From positions 21,631 to 85,630 of the forward strand of contig RDXH01000004.1 in assembly GCA_004292745.1 (NCBI GenBank): a stretch of DNA of 64,000 bases, read 5' to 3'. This document shows, piece by piece, positions 8,729-16,828 of this stretch; the first letter of the stretch is position 1, and each line of letters opens with the position of its first letter. Source of the stretch: Oscillatoriales cyanobacterium (GTDB taxonomy: Bacteria; Cyanobacteriota; Cyanobacteriia; Cyanobacteriales; Microcoleaceae). The notes beneath the pieces were generated by a model that was not told where the DNA came from, did not search any database, and was given only the letters and a program-made list of their open reading frames with translations. A program made the translations under genes and the position numbers.

Positions 8729-10132
8729 TTAGATTTTCCATTGAAAATTGAGTCCACAATTGACAACTGACAACTGCTCTAATTCCTCGTGATTTGGATA
8801 AATGTCCATTGAGTCTTCTCGTATCTTAAAATAATAGTAGAGATTAGCCACAGTTAAATCTGATATTTCTTGCCAATTGGAGGGGGCTAAAGCTGGATAT
8901 CCAGTGGCGATCGCCTGTTGGCTGATATAAAATTCCTGTCCTCGGCGGAGTTCCGGCTTGAGGGCGATCGCTAGCTGGTCCCGCAAGGAGAGAAAGTGAG
9001 ACTTTTGCTTTAAATCTTCATAGAGTGAAAATTCCGGGGCTACTATAGTGAATGGAGTCTGGATCGTGCTTTTTAAATTATCTACAGTTAGTCGATCTAA
9101 ACTCGCTAATTGGTGCTGATCTTTTGGGGACAAAGTTTGCATCCAATCAGCCTCCAGATGCCAAAATTCCAGCGCATTTAAATCGTGACCGAGAATTCTG
9201 ACAATTTCGGGAAATAAAAAATCTAGTTCTAGTTCCGATTGGCATTCTTTAACAACTGTTAGACAATGTTGACGGATTTTTGATTGGAGTTCCCGGAGGC
9301 GATCGCTAACCATATCATAGGCGCGCTGCAACTGAAACGTAACGGCGATCGCCTGTTCTATCACCCAAACGCATTCCATTTTCCTCATTTGTGCCGCGGA
9401 ACACAACCCCTCCAAAAAACAGGAATTTTCATAAATTTTTAAAGCCTCAAACAACTCTTCGCGCCCGCTATTTATTTCCGAATTCCGCAGTTTCACATCC
9501 CCTACAGTCAGGGCAGACTGGCAGCGTTTAATCCCTTTAGAAAAAACATCATAACCATTAACCAATTGCTGGCGATGTACCTCAAATTTTGAGTCATGAG
9601 CCACCTTATAAATCTGCTGAATTACCTCTACTCCTTTGTCTTTGAGGATATGCCTGAGATCGATAAAACCCTCTTTAATTTTTAGCCTTTGCTGCTTTGC
9701 TTCTTCTTTTAATTGTAATATTTGTTCGAGATTTACTGCTGACAAAATTGTGGAGGATACATTCCCGACACCAATAACAGCAGTAGTGGCTTGCATCACA
9801 GCCAAATTAATTTTTAGTGAATTAAGCACTCTGTATATTTTTTGAAATCCCACATGAGTTTGAGCAATCTGCAAGGGTGCCATTGTCAGATGCACAGGGG
9901 CTACCAATGGCTCCAGGGGGCTACCTCCTGCCAAGTGTGCTAGCAATCCTAAAACTCCGCGACTTTCTGGAATTTCACTCGTTGATTGATAAAATATTTT
10001 GGCAATCTCCACAAACTCCCCAGTCACTGGATCTCTAGCTGCCGGCAGCAATTTTCCTGTTTGGGTAGCAGGCTGTACCAGGTTGCCAGTATTGAGTAGA
10101 GCCTGAGTTGTAGGGGTGAATACATAATTCAT
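8729..10132 (-). CDS. Unrecognised helical protein with a central hydrophobic segment
   Basis: A 467-residue protein I do not recognise. It is predicted to be almost wholly alpha-helical. A Gly/Ala-rich hydrophobic stretch at about residues 108-134 (INLAVMQATTAVIGVG and following) is flanked by long amphipathic helices (LKEEAKQQRLKIKEGF downstream). A hydrophobic hairpin between long helices recalls alpha-helical pore-forming proteins, but this is shape only, not homology. The C-terminal third (about 330-467) looks more globular. It is divergent from the gene at 10211 with only 78 bp between start codons, so the two probably share a control region. The start is an ATG. Confidence 0.7.
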   Translation of the reverse strand: MNYVFTPTTQALLNTGNLVQPATQTGKLLPAARDPVTGEFVEIAKIFYQSTSEIPESRGVLGLLAHLAGGSPLEPLVAPVHLTMAPLQIAQTHVGFQKIYRVLNSLKINLAVMQATTAVIGVGNVSSTILSAVNLEQILQLKEEAKQQRLKIKEGFIDLRHILKDKGVEVIQQIYKVAHDSKFEVHRQQLVNGYDVFSKGIKRCQSALTVGDVKLRNSEINSGREELFEALKIYENSCFLEGLCSAAQMRKMECVWVIEQAIAVTFQLQRAYDMVSDRLRELQSKIRQHCLTVVKECQSELELDFLFPEIVRILGHDLNALEFWHLEADWMQTLSPKDQHQLASLDRLTVDNLKSTIQTPFTIVAPEFSLYEDLKQKSHFLSLRDQLAIALKPELRRGQEFYISQQAIATGYPALAPSNWQEISDLTVANLYYYFKIREDSMDIYPNHEELEQLSVVNCGLNFQWKI

Positions 10133-10210
10133 GTTGTGGCTCAGTTTGCATTCAAAAAGGCAGATATTGTGTATTGTATGCTATTTAGGGAGAGAGAGGA
10201 ATAAAAAGAA

Positions 10211-11236
10211 ATGAATGAATATCTCAAGGTATTCCAGGCTATTACCCAGTTTAGCGATCGATTGCTCGCAGACGAATACAAATCCCTAGAAATGAAACAG
10301 TCAGCTACTAGCCTCAGTGTAGATGTGCAACCCTGCATTCAAGAAATCAAGCAATCTGCCCTCAGACTCCAGGCTTTACTTCAGGTGTGTTTTAAAGATG
10401 TATCTCATGCTGAGGATATCTGGCGTAGCAAGCCGAGAATTGCTCAAGCATCTTCGGTGGATATTTGGGAGCAAATTGGCAAACTCAGCGGATGCGATGC
10501 TAGAATTCGTAATTTAGGAAAACAGGGCCAATATGAAGCTGTTGTTAAAGTTCGCCAACTCTGGAAAGAAAAGGCTGCTAAGTTACAAAATCAGTGGTTT
10601 TTGTGGGATGAACCTCAGCAAAAGTTTCAAAGAGATACTATCGGTTTTTATGAGAAAAATAATTTACATAAAGAGTTACGAAATGAAGTGAATTCTCATG
10701 CCGAGCGGGTGGTTTTGGTTGTAGAAAATGAAGTTTATGTAATTTTTAAAGAATTACAAGGTCTAGACATAGAAAAACTTGAATTTTGTATTGAATGTTT
10801 CGATAGTCAAAGTCAATCTAAATTTAGAGAGCAAGTACAGTCCATAGGCGGAGAAATTGTCTCTAAGTTTACCGAACCCATGAAATATTTGCCAATTTCT
10901 GATATGAAGACTTTTAAAGAAAATGTCAAAATTCCTGTGGAAACTCTGGTGCATAAAAGCAATATGGGAATCAGTTTGGTCGATTTTGAAGAATGTTGTA
11001 AATTGATTGGAGCTATTATAGATAATTTGATTATTTTAGTATTTGAAGACAGGATTAATTTAGCTATTCAAACAATTGAAAAAATGATGAAGTTCTACCA
11101 TGATTTTTTAGATAAGCAGGTGAGATACCAGAAAGAAACACCGGAACAGCGAGCGGCCCAAAAAGATTGGATGGAATTGCAGTTCCAACAACTCCGGGAA
11201 GTTCAGCAGCATATTGAATCAGTCATTGGTCAATAG
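10211..11236 (+). CDS. Unrecognised helical protein, divergent partner of the gene at 8729
   Basis: A 341-residue, charged, probably all-helical protein with coiled-coil tendency at both ends (QLQFQQLREVQQHIESVIGQ at the C-terminus). It has no signal peptide or convincing membrane helix, although IGAIIDNLIILVFEDRINLA near residue 285 is hydrophobic. The ATG is preceded by a strong purine-rich Shine-Dalgarno stretch (AGAGAGAGGAATAAAAAGAA). I recognise no family. The 78-bp divergent arrangement with the 467-residue protein suggests a functional pair. The 3' end runs directly into a TTATTGG tandem repeat. Confidence 0.72.
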   Translation: MNEYLKVFQAITQFSDRLLADEYKSLEMKQSATSLSVDVQPCIQEIKQSALRLQALLQVCFKDVSHAEDIWRSKPRIAQASSVDIWEQIGKLSGCDARIRNLGKQGQYEAVVKVRQLWKEKAAKLQNQWFLWDEPQQKFQRDTIGFYEKNNLHKELRNEVNSHAERVVLVVENEVYVIFKELQGLDIEKLEFCIECFDSQSQSKFREQVQSIGGEIVSKFTEPMKYLPISDMKTFKENVKIPVETLVHKSNMGISLVDFEECCKLIGAIIDNLIILVFEDRINLAIQTIEKMMKFYHDFLDKQVRYQKETPEQRAAQKDWMELQFQQLREVQQHIESVIGQ

Positions 11237-11325
11237 TTATTGGTTATTGGTTATTGGTTATTGGTTATTGGTTATTGGTTATTTGTTATTTGTTATGGGT
11301 TATTTGTTATGGGTTATGGGAGGCA
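11233..11325. repeat. TTATTGG heptanucleotide tandem repeat
   Basis: Six or so near-perfect TTATTGG units degenerate into TTATTTG and TTATGGG variants. The stop codon of the preceding gene abuts the array. The rest of the gap to 11436 holds no gene. Confidence 0.85.
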
Positions 11326-11436
11326 GAGCCTCCAGGTATGTATTCCCAGGAAGATCCTGGGAACAAGATTCAACCAGACTCAAAACCAACAAAACAAATA
11401 ACAACTAACCATCAACAACAGTCAACAGTCCACTGA

Positions 11437-11760
11437 CTATTGATATTGACCGCTGATTTCGTAGGCGATCGCCCCGAAAGAGGCTAAGCTAGCTAAAATT
11501 AACATTCCTGCTGGCATGAATTTGCGAGTTTTTACTAACCGCAGAATAAACACAACTACTAAAACAGCAGAAATGGCGGCTGCTAATATCAAACCCCAAC
11601 TTTGTCCCATGAGCTGGGCGATCCCAGCTAAAATTAGCAGCGAACCGCTAACGAGACCTGAAATTAAGGAGGCTTGGCTTTTTGCCTTGACGTAGCCCAT
11701 GATGCCACCAATCAGGGTTAAAGTGCCGTAGCCCAGGGCTGCTGCTATACCTAAATTCAT
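11437..11760 (-). CDS. TMEM14 family membrane protein
   Basis: A 107-residue protein with four hydrophobic segments and the glycine-rich start GYGTLTLIGGIMGYVKAKSQ, characteristic of the TMEM14/UPF0136 family. In eukaryotes family members act in mitochondrial and chloroplast envelope transport (TMEM14C in porphyrin import, FAX proteins in fatty acid export); the bacterial substrate is not known. It is a single gene transcribed convergently with the upstream helical-protein gene. The start is an ATG preceded by AAGGATAA. Confidence 0.82.
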   Translation of the reverse strand: MNLGIAAALGYGTLTLIGGIMGYVKAKSQASLISGLVSGSLLILAGIAQLMGQSWGLILAAAISAVLVVVFILRLVKTRKFMPAGMLILASLASFGAIAYEISGQYQ

Positions 11761-11818
11761 TTTTTATCCTTCTGATTTCACAAGTGCATCTAAATTTATA
11801 CAGCGCGGCCTGCAATTA

Positions 11819-13192
11819 GTGTCACGAATTGTTAGAAAATTTATTAAACCCCACTGGGATATTTCACTTCGTTATACAACAGCAATTATGTCGGCCCTAA
11901 CTTCTGGTGCGATCGCCCAAATTCGCTACTTCCAACGTCAAGCAGCATCCCTGTTGCTATATCAATCTGTCTTCAAAAGCCCTGCTGGTCAAGCTTTTCT
12001 GGATTTGCTGCAAACCCTGCACCACAGCGAAGTCAGCGGTTTTGACTGTCTGACAGCCTATGGGAATTGGTTTAAAGTTCAGGCTGCTCAAAATGTGAGC
12101 TGGAAAGATTTCCTGATTTCCCAAATCCTCAAAGACGAAAACCCCTTTTCTCGCCAATCTCAGAAAACAGATTTTGCCAGTTTGTCTCCCGCCTTAGTAG
12201 AGGCCGCGCGACATGATTTGCAAGTATTACAAAATCTTTATCAATGCAGTGGGGAGCAGTTGAGTAAGTGGGTGCGAGTCGCTGGACAACTTGAAGCCAT
12301 ACCTCCGATTTGGGATTCCGAAACTATCAAAGAAAGCGATGGTTTGCCTCTGCATGGAAAACTGGAAAATTGGTCTACTGCTGCGGAATCTTTGGCAGAA
12401 TATTACCGAAAGTTTGGCACTGGTTTATTTGCACAATATCGCGCATTTCAGTGGAAAAATGGTCATTTGGCGAGTATTTATCATCCCGATCTCATCAAGT
12501 TGAAAGAGTTGGTTTGCTGCGATTGGCAGCGAGATGCTTTGGTCAAAAATACGGAATTTTTGCTGGCGGGTTATCCGGCTTTGCACGTTTTGCTATACGG
12601 TAGTCGTGGTTCTGGTAAGTCTTCTCTGGTGAAGTCGCTGTTGAATGAGTTTGGCGATCGCAATTTGCGCTTGATTGAAGTATCTAAATCCGATTTGCAA
12701 GATTTACCGCTAATTATGGAACAGTTGCGAGGTGTTCCTCAGAAGTTTATTATTTTTGTAGATGACCTTTCATTTGAGGAAGATGATGATGCTTTTAAAG
12801 CCTTGAAAGTGGTTTTAGAGGGGAATGTCACCGCCAAAGCTCAAAATGTAGTTGTTTACGCCACATCTAATAGGCGGCATTTAATTCGAGAGTTTTTTGA
12901 CGATAGACCCCGCCCCCGCGATGGTGATGAAATTCACGCTTGGGATACGGTGCAGGAAAAGCTTTCATTTAGCGATCGCTTTGGCTTGACTTTAACTTTT
13001 GAACCGGCCGATCAAAACACTTATTTAACCATTGTCCGACATCTGGCACTCCTGGCTGGCATCCAACTGGCACCTGAAGATTTGGAACACCGGGCTAAAG
13101 AGTGGGCAACTCGCCGTAATGGGCGATCGGGCCGAACAGCCCGACAGTTTGTAGATTTTCTGAAGGCAGAGTTAGCTCTTTCACAAAAGTAG
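11819..13192 (+). CDS. DUF815 family AAA+-type ATPase
   Basis: A 457-residue P-loop ATPase. Walker A is GSRGSGKSSL (about residues 261-270), Walker B is FIIFVDDLSFEE, the sensor-type segment is VVYATSNRRHLIREFF, and the C-terminal lid is RKNGRSGRTARQFVDFL-like. This is the DUF815 arrangement, a family of stand-alone AAA+ proteins of unknown target. The N-terminal ~190 residues are helical and probably bind a partner. The longest frame begins with GTG at 11819; the ATG at 11888 (MSALTSGAIAQ) is an equally plausible start and neither has a clear ribosome site. The next gene (TerB) begins 34 bp after its stop, so the two are probably co-transcribed. Confidence 0.85.
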   Translation: MSRIVRKFIKPHWDISLRYTTAIMSALTSGAIAQIRYFQRQAASLLLYQSVFKSPAGQAFLDLLQTLHHSEVSGFDCLTAYGNWFKVQAAQNVSWKDFLISQILKDENPFSRQSQKTDFASLSPALVEAARHDLQVLQNLYQCSGEQLSKWVRVAGQLEAIPPIWDSETIKESDGLPLHGKLENWSTAAESLAEYYRKFGTGLFAQYRAFQWKNGHLASIYHPDLIKLKELVCCDWQRDALVKNTEFLLAGYPALHVLLYGSRGSGKSSLVKSLLNEFGDRNLRLIEVSKSDLQDLPLIMEQLRGVPQKFIIFVDDLSFEEDDDAFKALKVVLEGNVTAKAQNVVVYATSNRRHLIREFFDDRPRPRDGDEIHAWDTVQEKLSFSDRFGLTLTFEPADQNTYLTIVRHLALLAGIQLAPEDLEHRAKEWATRRNGRSGRTARQFVDFLKAELALSQK

Positions 13193-13226
13193 TACAATTC
13201 AAACACTAAAGAATGAGGAAATTACC

Positions 13227-13673
13227 ATGGGTTTATTTGATAAAGTAGCGCAGACTCGCCAACATAGTGATGTCACTTTGGGGCCGGCCGAAGCATTTGC
13301 AGCGATCGCCCTAATTGCCGTAGCAGCCGATGGTTACATTAATGACAACGAAAGTCAAGTCTTAAGCATCACTTTATCTCGGATGCAACTGTTTAGAAGC
13401 TATCCGAATGATGTCATGAAAAAAATGCTCGATCGACTACTGATGCTGCTGCAAAGACAAGGAGTTCAGGTATTATTTAATGCGGCTTTAGCCACACTTC
13501 CCGACGAACTCAAGGAAACTGTTTTTGCGGTGACAACTGATATTGCTTTAGCAGATGGTGAAGTTTCCGAAGAAGAAGAACAGCTTTTGAACGATCTGTA
13601 CATTGCCCTGGGACTTTCCGAAGAAATTGCCCTCAAAATAATCGACGTGATGTTGATTAAAAACAAAGGTTAA
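13227..13673 (+). CDS. TerB family protein
   Basis: A 148-residue all-helical protein with the TerB/TerB-like pattern: two related halves (AFAAIALIAVAADGYINDNE near residue 25 and FAVTTDIALADGEVSEEEE near residue 100), each with an acidic A-D-G turn of the type that binds metal in TerB. TerB proteins are linked to tellurite resistance and to membrane-associated stress complexes; in cyanobacteria they are widespread and uncharacterised. It sits 34 bp behind the DUF815 ATPase and just ahead of the thioesterase gene, with AGGAAA before the ATG. Confidence 0.85.
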   Translation: MGLFDKVAQTRQHSDVTLGPAEAFAAIALIAVAADGYINDNESQVLSITLSRMQLFRSYPNDVMKKMLDRLLMLLQRQGVQVLFNAALATLPDELKETVFAVTTDIALADGEVSEEEEQLLNDLYIALGLSEEIALKIIDVMLIKNKG

Positions 13674-13693
13674 AACAAATCAGGAGAAAATTC

Positions 13694-14173
13694 ATGAGTT
13701 TTGAATTAAATAAATACCAGATTTTTAACTCAAAACTCAAACCTCAAAACTCAAACCTAGTGGAAATGTCTTTTACTTACACCCGCACTGTCCGCTTTCA
13801 GGATACCGATGCTGCTGGAGTTGTATACTTTACTAACGTCTTGGCGATGTGCCATGAAGCTTACGAGGCATCTCTGGCCGCATCGGGAATCAATCTCAAA
13901 GCATTTTTTAGCAATGCCCAGCTAGCCATTCCGATAATTCATGCTAATGTAGATTTTTACCGCCCGATGTTTGCGGGCGATCGACTAACTATTCAATTGA
14001 CACCAAAACAGCTTGCAGGCGATGAATTTGAAATTGCCTATCAAGTTTTTTTGGGAGAAATTACAGGGAAATCCGCAGCTAAGGCTGTTACTAAGCACGT
14101 CTGCATCGATTCAGTTAACCGAACTAGAAGACAGCTATCGGAACAATTGATGCAGTGGCTCAGCCCCTTTTAG
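13694..14173 (+). CDS. 1,4-dihydroxy-2-naphthoyl-CoA hydrolase (hotdog thioesterase)
   Basis: A hotdog-fold thioesterase of the 4HBT group, related to cyanobacterial Slr0204, which releases 1,4-dihydroxy-2-naphthoate from its CoA ester in phylloquinone synthesis. The active-site block QDTDAAGVVYFTNVLAMCHE contains the catalytic Asp, followed by IPIIHANVDFYRPMFAGD. The pathway role is supported by the men genes 1.2 kb downstream. The start is ambiguous: the ATG at 13694 has a good AGGAG site, but its first 24 codons come from a CTCAAAA-type repeat; the ATG at 13766 (MSFTYTRTVRFQ) matches where the family usually begins. Confidence 0.85.
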   Translation: MSFELNKYQIFNSKLKPQNSNLVEMSFTYTRTVRFQDTDAAGVVYFTNVLAMCHEAYEASLAASGINLKAFFSNAQLAIPIIHANVDFYRPMFAGDRLTIQLTPKQLAGDEFEIAYQVFLGEITGKSAAKAVTKHVCIDSVNRTRRQLSEQLMQWLSPF

Positions 14174-14201
14174 ATTTTCGATTGTTTCTACTGTTTATTT
14201 C

Positions 14202-15188
14202 TTGATGATTAATATGCCAAATCGCAATCGCAATTATGCCATCGTCGGCACCGGAGCTTTAGGCGGATTCTATGGCGCTAAACTGCAAAAAGCCGGTTTA
14301 GAAGTTAATTTTTTGCTACGCAGCGATTACGAACACGTCAAAAAACAAGGTTTGATTGTCGAGTCTCCCGAAGGTGACTTCACCCTCTCCCAAGTCCGCG
14401 CCTACCACGACGCGCACAAAATGCCTAAATGCGATGTCGTAATTGTAGCCCTAAAAACCACTCAAAATCACTTATTGCCCAATATTTTACCTGCTTTATT
14501 AAAAGATAATGGTGTGGTTTTAGTATTACAAAATGGACTGGATATCGAACCAGAAGTAGCTCAAATTGTCGGTCCAGAACGAGTGATTGGCGGGCTGTGT
14601 TTTTTGTGTTCTTATAAAATTGGGCCCGGTCACATCTGCCATCTAGATTACGGGACTATCACCCTGGGGGAATATTCCCAAGACTATAATCCCCAACAAA
14701 TAACTAATAGATTGAATCTGATAGCGAACGATTTTAAATACGCAAAAGTTCCGATTAAAGTGAGCGAAGATTTACTTTTGTCTAGGTGGAAAAAACTGGT
14801 TTGGAATATTCCTTATAATGGACTGTCTGTAGTATTGAACGCGAGAACCGACGAACTGATGGCTAATCCCGATACTCTGATTTTAATTGAAGAAATCATG
14901 AGGGAAGTAGTAGCGGGGGCGAAAAGTTACGATCGCATTATTCCCGATAATTTTATTTCACATATGCTCGACTACACTCACAAAATGAAACCCTACCGCA
15001 CCAGCATGAAAATCGATTACGATGAATCGCGCCCCCTAGAAGTTGAAGCGATTTTTGGTAATCCGATACGATTGGCGGAGCAAAGAGGAATTAAGTTGCC
15101 ACAAATAGAGGTGCTTTACCGAATGTTGAAGTTTGTGGATGCTCAAAATCAAGAATTGGAAAGGAAGCGACAGCTATTAAGTTTGTAG
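14202..15188 (+). CDS. panE: 2-dehydropantoate 2-reductase-like protein (PanE/ApbA)
   Basis: A 328-residue NADPH-dependent reductase. The N-terminal Rossmann fold has GTGALGGFYGAKL, with VALKTTQNH and QNGLD (nicotinamide-side asparagine) after it. The C-terminal helical domain has the family's catalytic lysine in RWKKLVWNIPYN and the END-like segment near YRTSMKIDYD. The canonical reaction reduces 2-dehydropantoate to pantoate for CoA synthesis; many cyanobacteria carry several paralogues, so the substrate could differ. The start is ATG 14202 or 14214 (MPNRNRNYAIVG). It follows the thioesterase by 28 bp and ends at a strong hairpin terminator. Confidence 0.83.
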   Translation: MMINMPNRNRNYAIVGTGALGGFYGAKLQKAGLEVNFLLRSDYEHVKKQGLIVESPEGDFTLSQVRAYHDAHKMPKCDVVIVALKTTQNHLLPNILPALLKDNGVVLVLQNGLDIEPEVAQIVGPERVIGGLCFLCSYKIGPGHICHLDYGTITLGEYSQDYNPQQITNRLNLIANDFKYAKVPIKVSEDLLLSRWKKLVWNIPYNGLSVVLNARTDELMANPDTLILIEEIMREVVAGAKSYDRIIPDNFISHMLDYTHKMKPYRTSMKIDYDESRPLEVEAIFGNPIRLAEQRGIKLPQIEVLYRMLKFVDAQNQELERKRQLLSL

Positions 15189-15205
15189 TAATTGGTAATT
15201 CAGTA

Positions 15206-15249
15206 GGTTTGTAGTCATGACTTTAATCGTCACTACAAACCATTTTTTA
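15206..15249 (+). terminator. Intrinsic terminator of panE built from a dispersed repeat
   Basis: GGTTTGTAGT (15206-15215) pairs perfectly with ACTACAAACC (15232-15241), with an inner GAC/GTC pair and a TTTTTT run at 15243-15248. The stem is a member of the dispersed family that contains GACTAAAGTCCTGACTACGA elsewhere in the window. Confidence 0.75.
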
Positions 15250-15270
15250 TTACCGACTAAGAGGAGATGA

Positions 15271-15358
15271 TATCAATTCCGGTTGTATCGTCAGGTGATT
15301 TAACCGCGAAGGCGCTCTTGACGCGAAGGAAGAGAAGAGAAGAGAGAGTTTAATACAG
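15271..15358. repeat. Dispersed repeat with CGCGAAGGCGC core
   Basis: The unit has the consensus ATATCAATTCCGGTTGTATC, then TGATTTAACCGCGAAGGCGC, then a GAAGGAAGAGAAGAGA tail. Related copies lie at about 39345-39445 (reverse strand, the longest match), 61990-62050 (partial), 62935-62975 (core and tail), and partly near 27605-27650. Confidence 0.7.
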
Positions 15359-15365
15359 GACGATG

Positions 15366-16796
15366 CTAACGGATTTTATATGACACAATCGCAATTTCTT
15401 GTAATAATTCGCGATTGATTTTTCCTTGGGGATTTCGCGGTAATTGTGTCGCCAAAACCCAATATTTAGGGCGCTTAAACTTGCTCAATTTACCTTCTAT
15501 TGCACTTTGCAAAGCTGTGACAGTAACTGTGGTATTTGTGGGAACGTAAATCGCCGTTACTACTTGACCCCAATGTTTGTCTAGCACACCAATGACTGCC
15601 ACGTCGGCAACTAAATTAGTCGTCCTAATGGCGGCTTCTACTTCGGCAGGAAATACGTTTTCTCCGCCTGTAATAATTTTATCACTGTTGCGTCCCACAA
15701 TATTTAAGTAGTTATTACGATCCAAAAAACCTAAATCATCTACTTGAAAGTAGTCGCTATCACCCAATTTTGGGGGATAATAACCCAAGGCTAAAGACTT
15801 AGCATTTACTGTAATATTTCCGACTTGATTGTCACCCAAAATCTCGCCTTTAACACTACGAATTGTTACTTGAGCGTGGGGCAAAATATGACCACAACTG
15901 TTATTACCAGCTAGGAAATCTTCGGGTTTGAGTGTGGCAATTTGCGAAGCAGTTTCTGTCATGCCATAGGTAAGGGCTAATTTAATCTCATATTTTCTAG
16001 CGGCGGCCAAAAGTTCTGGCCAAGGGGGAGCACCGCCCAAAAGTACGGTAGGAAATCGTCGAAGCCAATTAGTTGTATCTGAGTTTTGCAACAGGCGTTG
16101 CAGTTGAGTTGGAACTAGGGAAATGAAAAAATCTTCGGGTTCGATATGGCATTTTTCTCCTGATTCTAGTCTTTTAAATACCTGGATTGCCAGTTTTCCT
16201 CCCGTACTAAAGCAACGCATGAATTGCATTAAACCGCTGACGTGATATAAGGGCAAAACGCAGAATGAGTTAATTCGATCGAGTTGAAAATATTGTTGGA
16301 AACCTTGAACTGATGCGGTTAGTGTTTCCCAAGTGTGGATGGCAAAACGGATTTTTCCCGATGAACCGCCGGTGGGAATCATAATTAATGGTAATTTGTC
16401 AGTTTCGGAGGAATGGATATCCGGCGAATGGAATTGGTTACTACATGAAGAAAATCTGCTTTCGGAAAGTGTAATGTCTCCCAAAATTATGTCTGGTTTG
16501 ACTAAATCAAAAACTTGTTGCCATTCTGATTTTACCCAGTTGGGATTGCACAGAAAAATGTGGGATTTGCTGGCACAAGCAGCTATGAAACTGGCAATAA
16601 ATTGTACTGGTTCTGATTCGGCTAGGAAAATTGTTTTTGGTGTGGGCTGTGGTTGATTGTGGGTTAGTTGTGGAAATAGGCGATCGACTATTTGACCAAT
16701 TTGGCGACTTTCACCACCAATCAGCCAATTCTCAGGCAATCTGGATGCGATATCCAGAATATTTGCTGTTACATTTGTTCCGATAGATGCTTTCAC
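15366..16796 (-). CDS. menE: o-Succinylbenzoate--CoA ligase (MenE)
   Basis: A 476-residue AMP-forming acyl-CoA synthetase that activates o-succinylbenzoate for phylloquinone synthesis. Visible core motifs are the ATP-binding loop MIPTGGSSGKIRFAIHTW, LTYGMTETASQ, the hinge aspartate region YFQVDDLGFLDRN, GRNSDKIITGGENVFP, and the C-terminal catalytic lysine in PRNPQGKINRE. It begins 32 bp after menC ends and is last in the menA-menH-menC-menE minus-strand cluster. The start is an ATG. Confidence 0.93.
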   Translation of the reverse strand: MKASIGTNVTANILDIASRLPENWLIGGESRQIGQIVDRLFPQLTHNQPQPTPKTIFLAESEPVQFIASFIAACASKSHIFLCNPNWVKSEWQQVFDLVKPDIILGDITLSESRFSSCSNQFHSPDIHSSETDKLPLIMIPTGGSSGKIRFAIHTWETLTASVQGFQQYFQLDRINSFCVLPLYHVSGLMQFMRCFSTGGKLAIQVFKRLESGEKCHIEPEDFFISLVPTQLQRLLQNSDTTNWLRRFPTVLLGGAPPWPELLAAARKYEIKLALTYGMTETASQIATLKPEDFLAGNNSCGHILPHAQVTIRSVKGEILGDNQVGNITVNAKSLALGYYPPKLGDSDYFQVDDLGFLDRNNYLNIVGRNSDKIITGGENVFPAEVEAAIRTTNLVADVAVIGVLDKHWGQVVTAIYVPTNTTVTVTALQSAIEGKLSKFKRPKYWVLATQLPRNPQGKINRELLQEIAIVSYKIR

Positions 16797-16828
16797 GAAT
16801 TTTCTGATTTTTCAGTAGTAATGTAAAA

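Noticed and set aside
13227..13673. Tellurite-resistance operon
   Set aside because: Only a TerB-like protein is present, without TerC, TerD or TerZ neighbours; the family is common in cyanobacteria without that phenotype.
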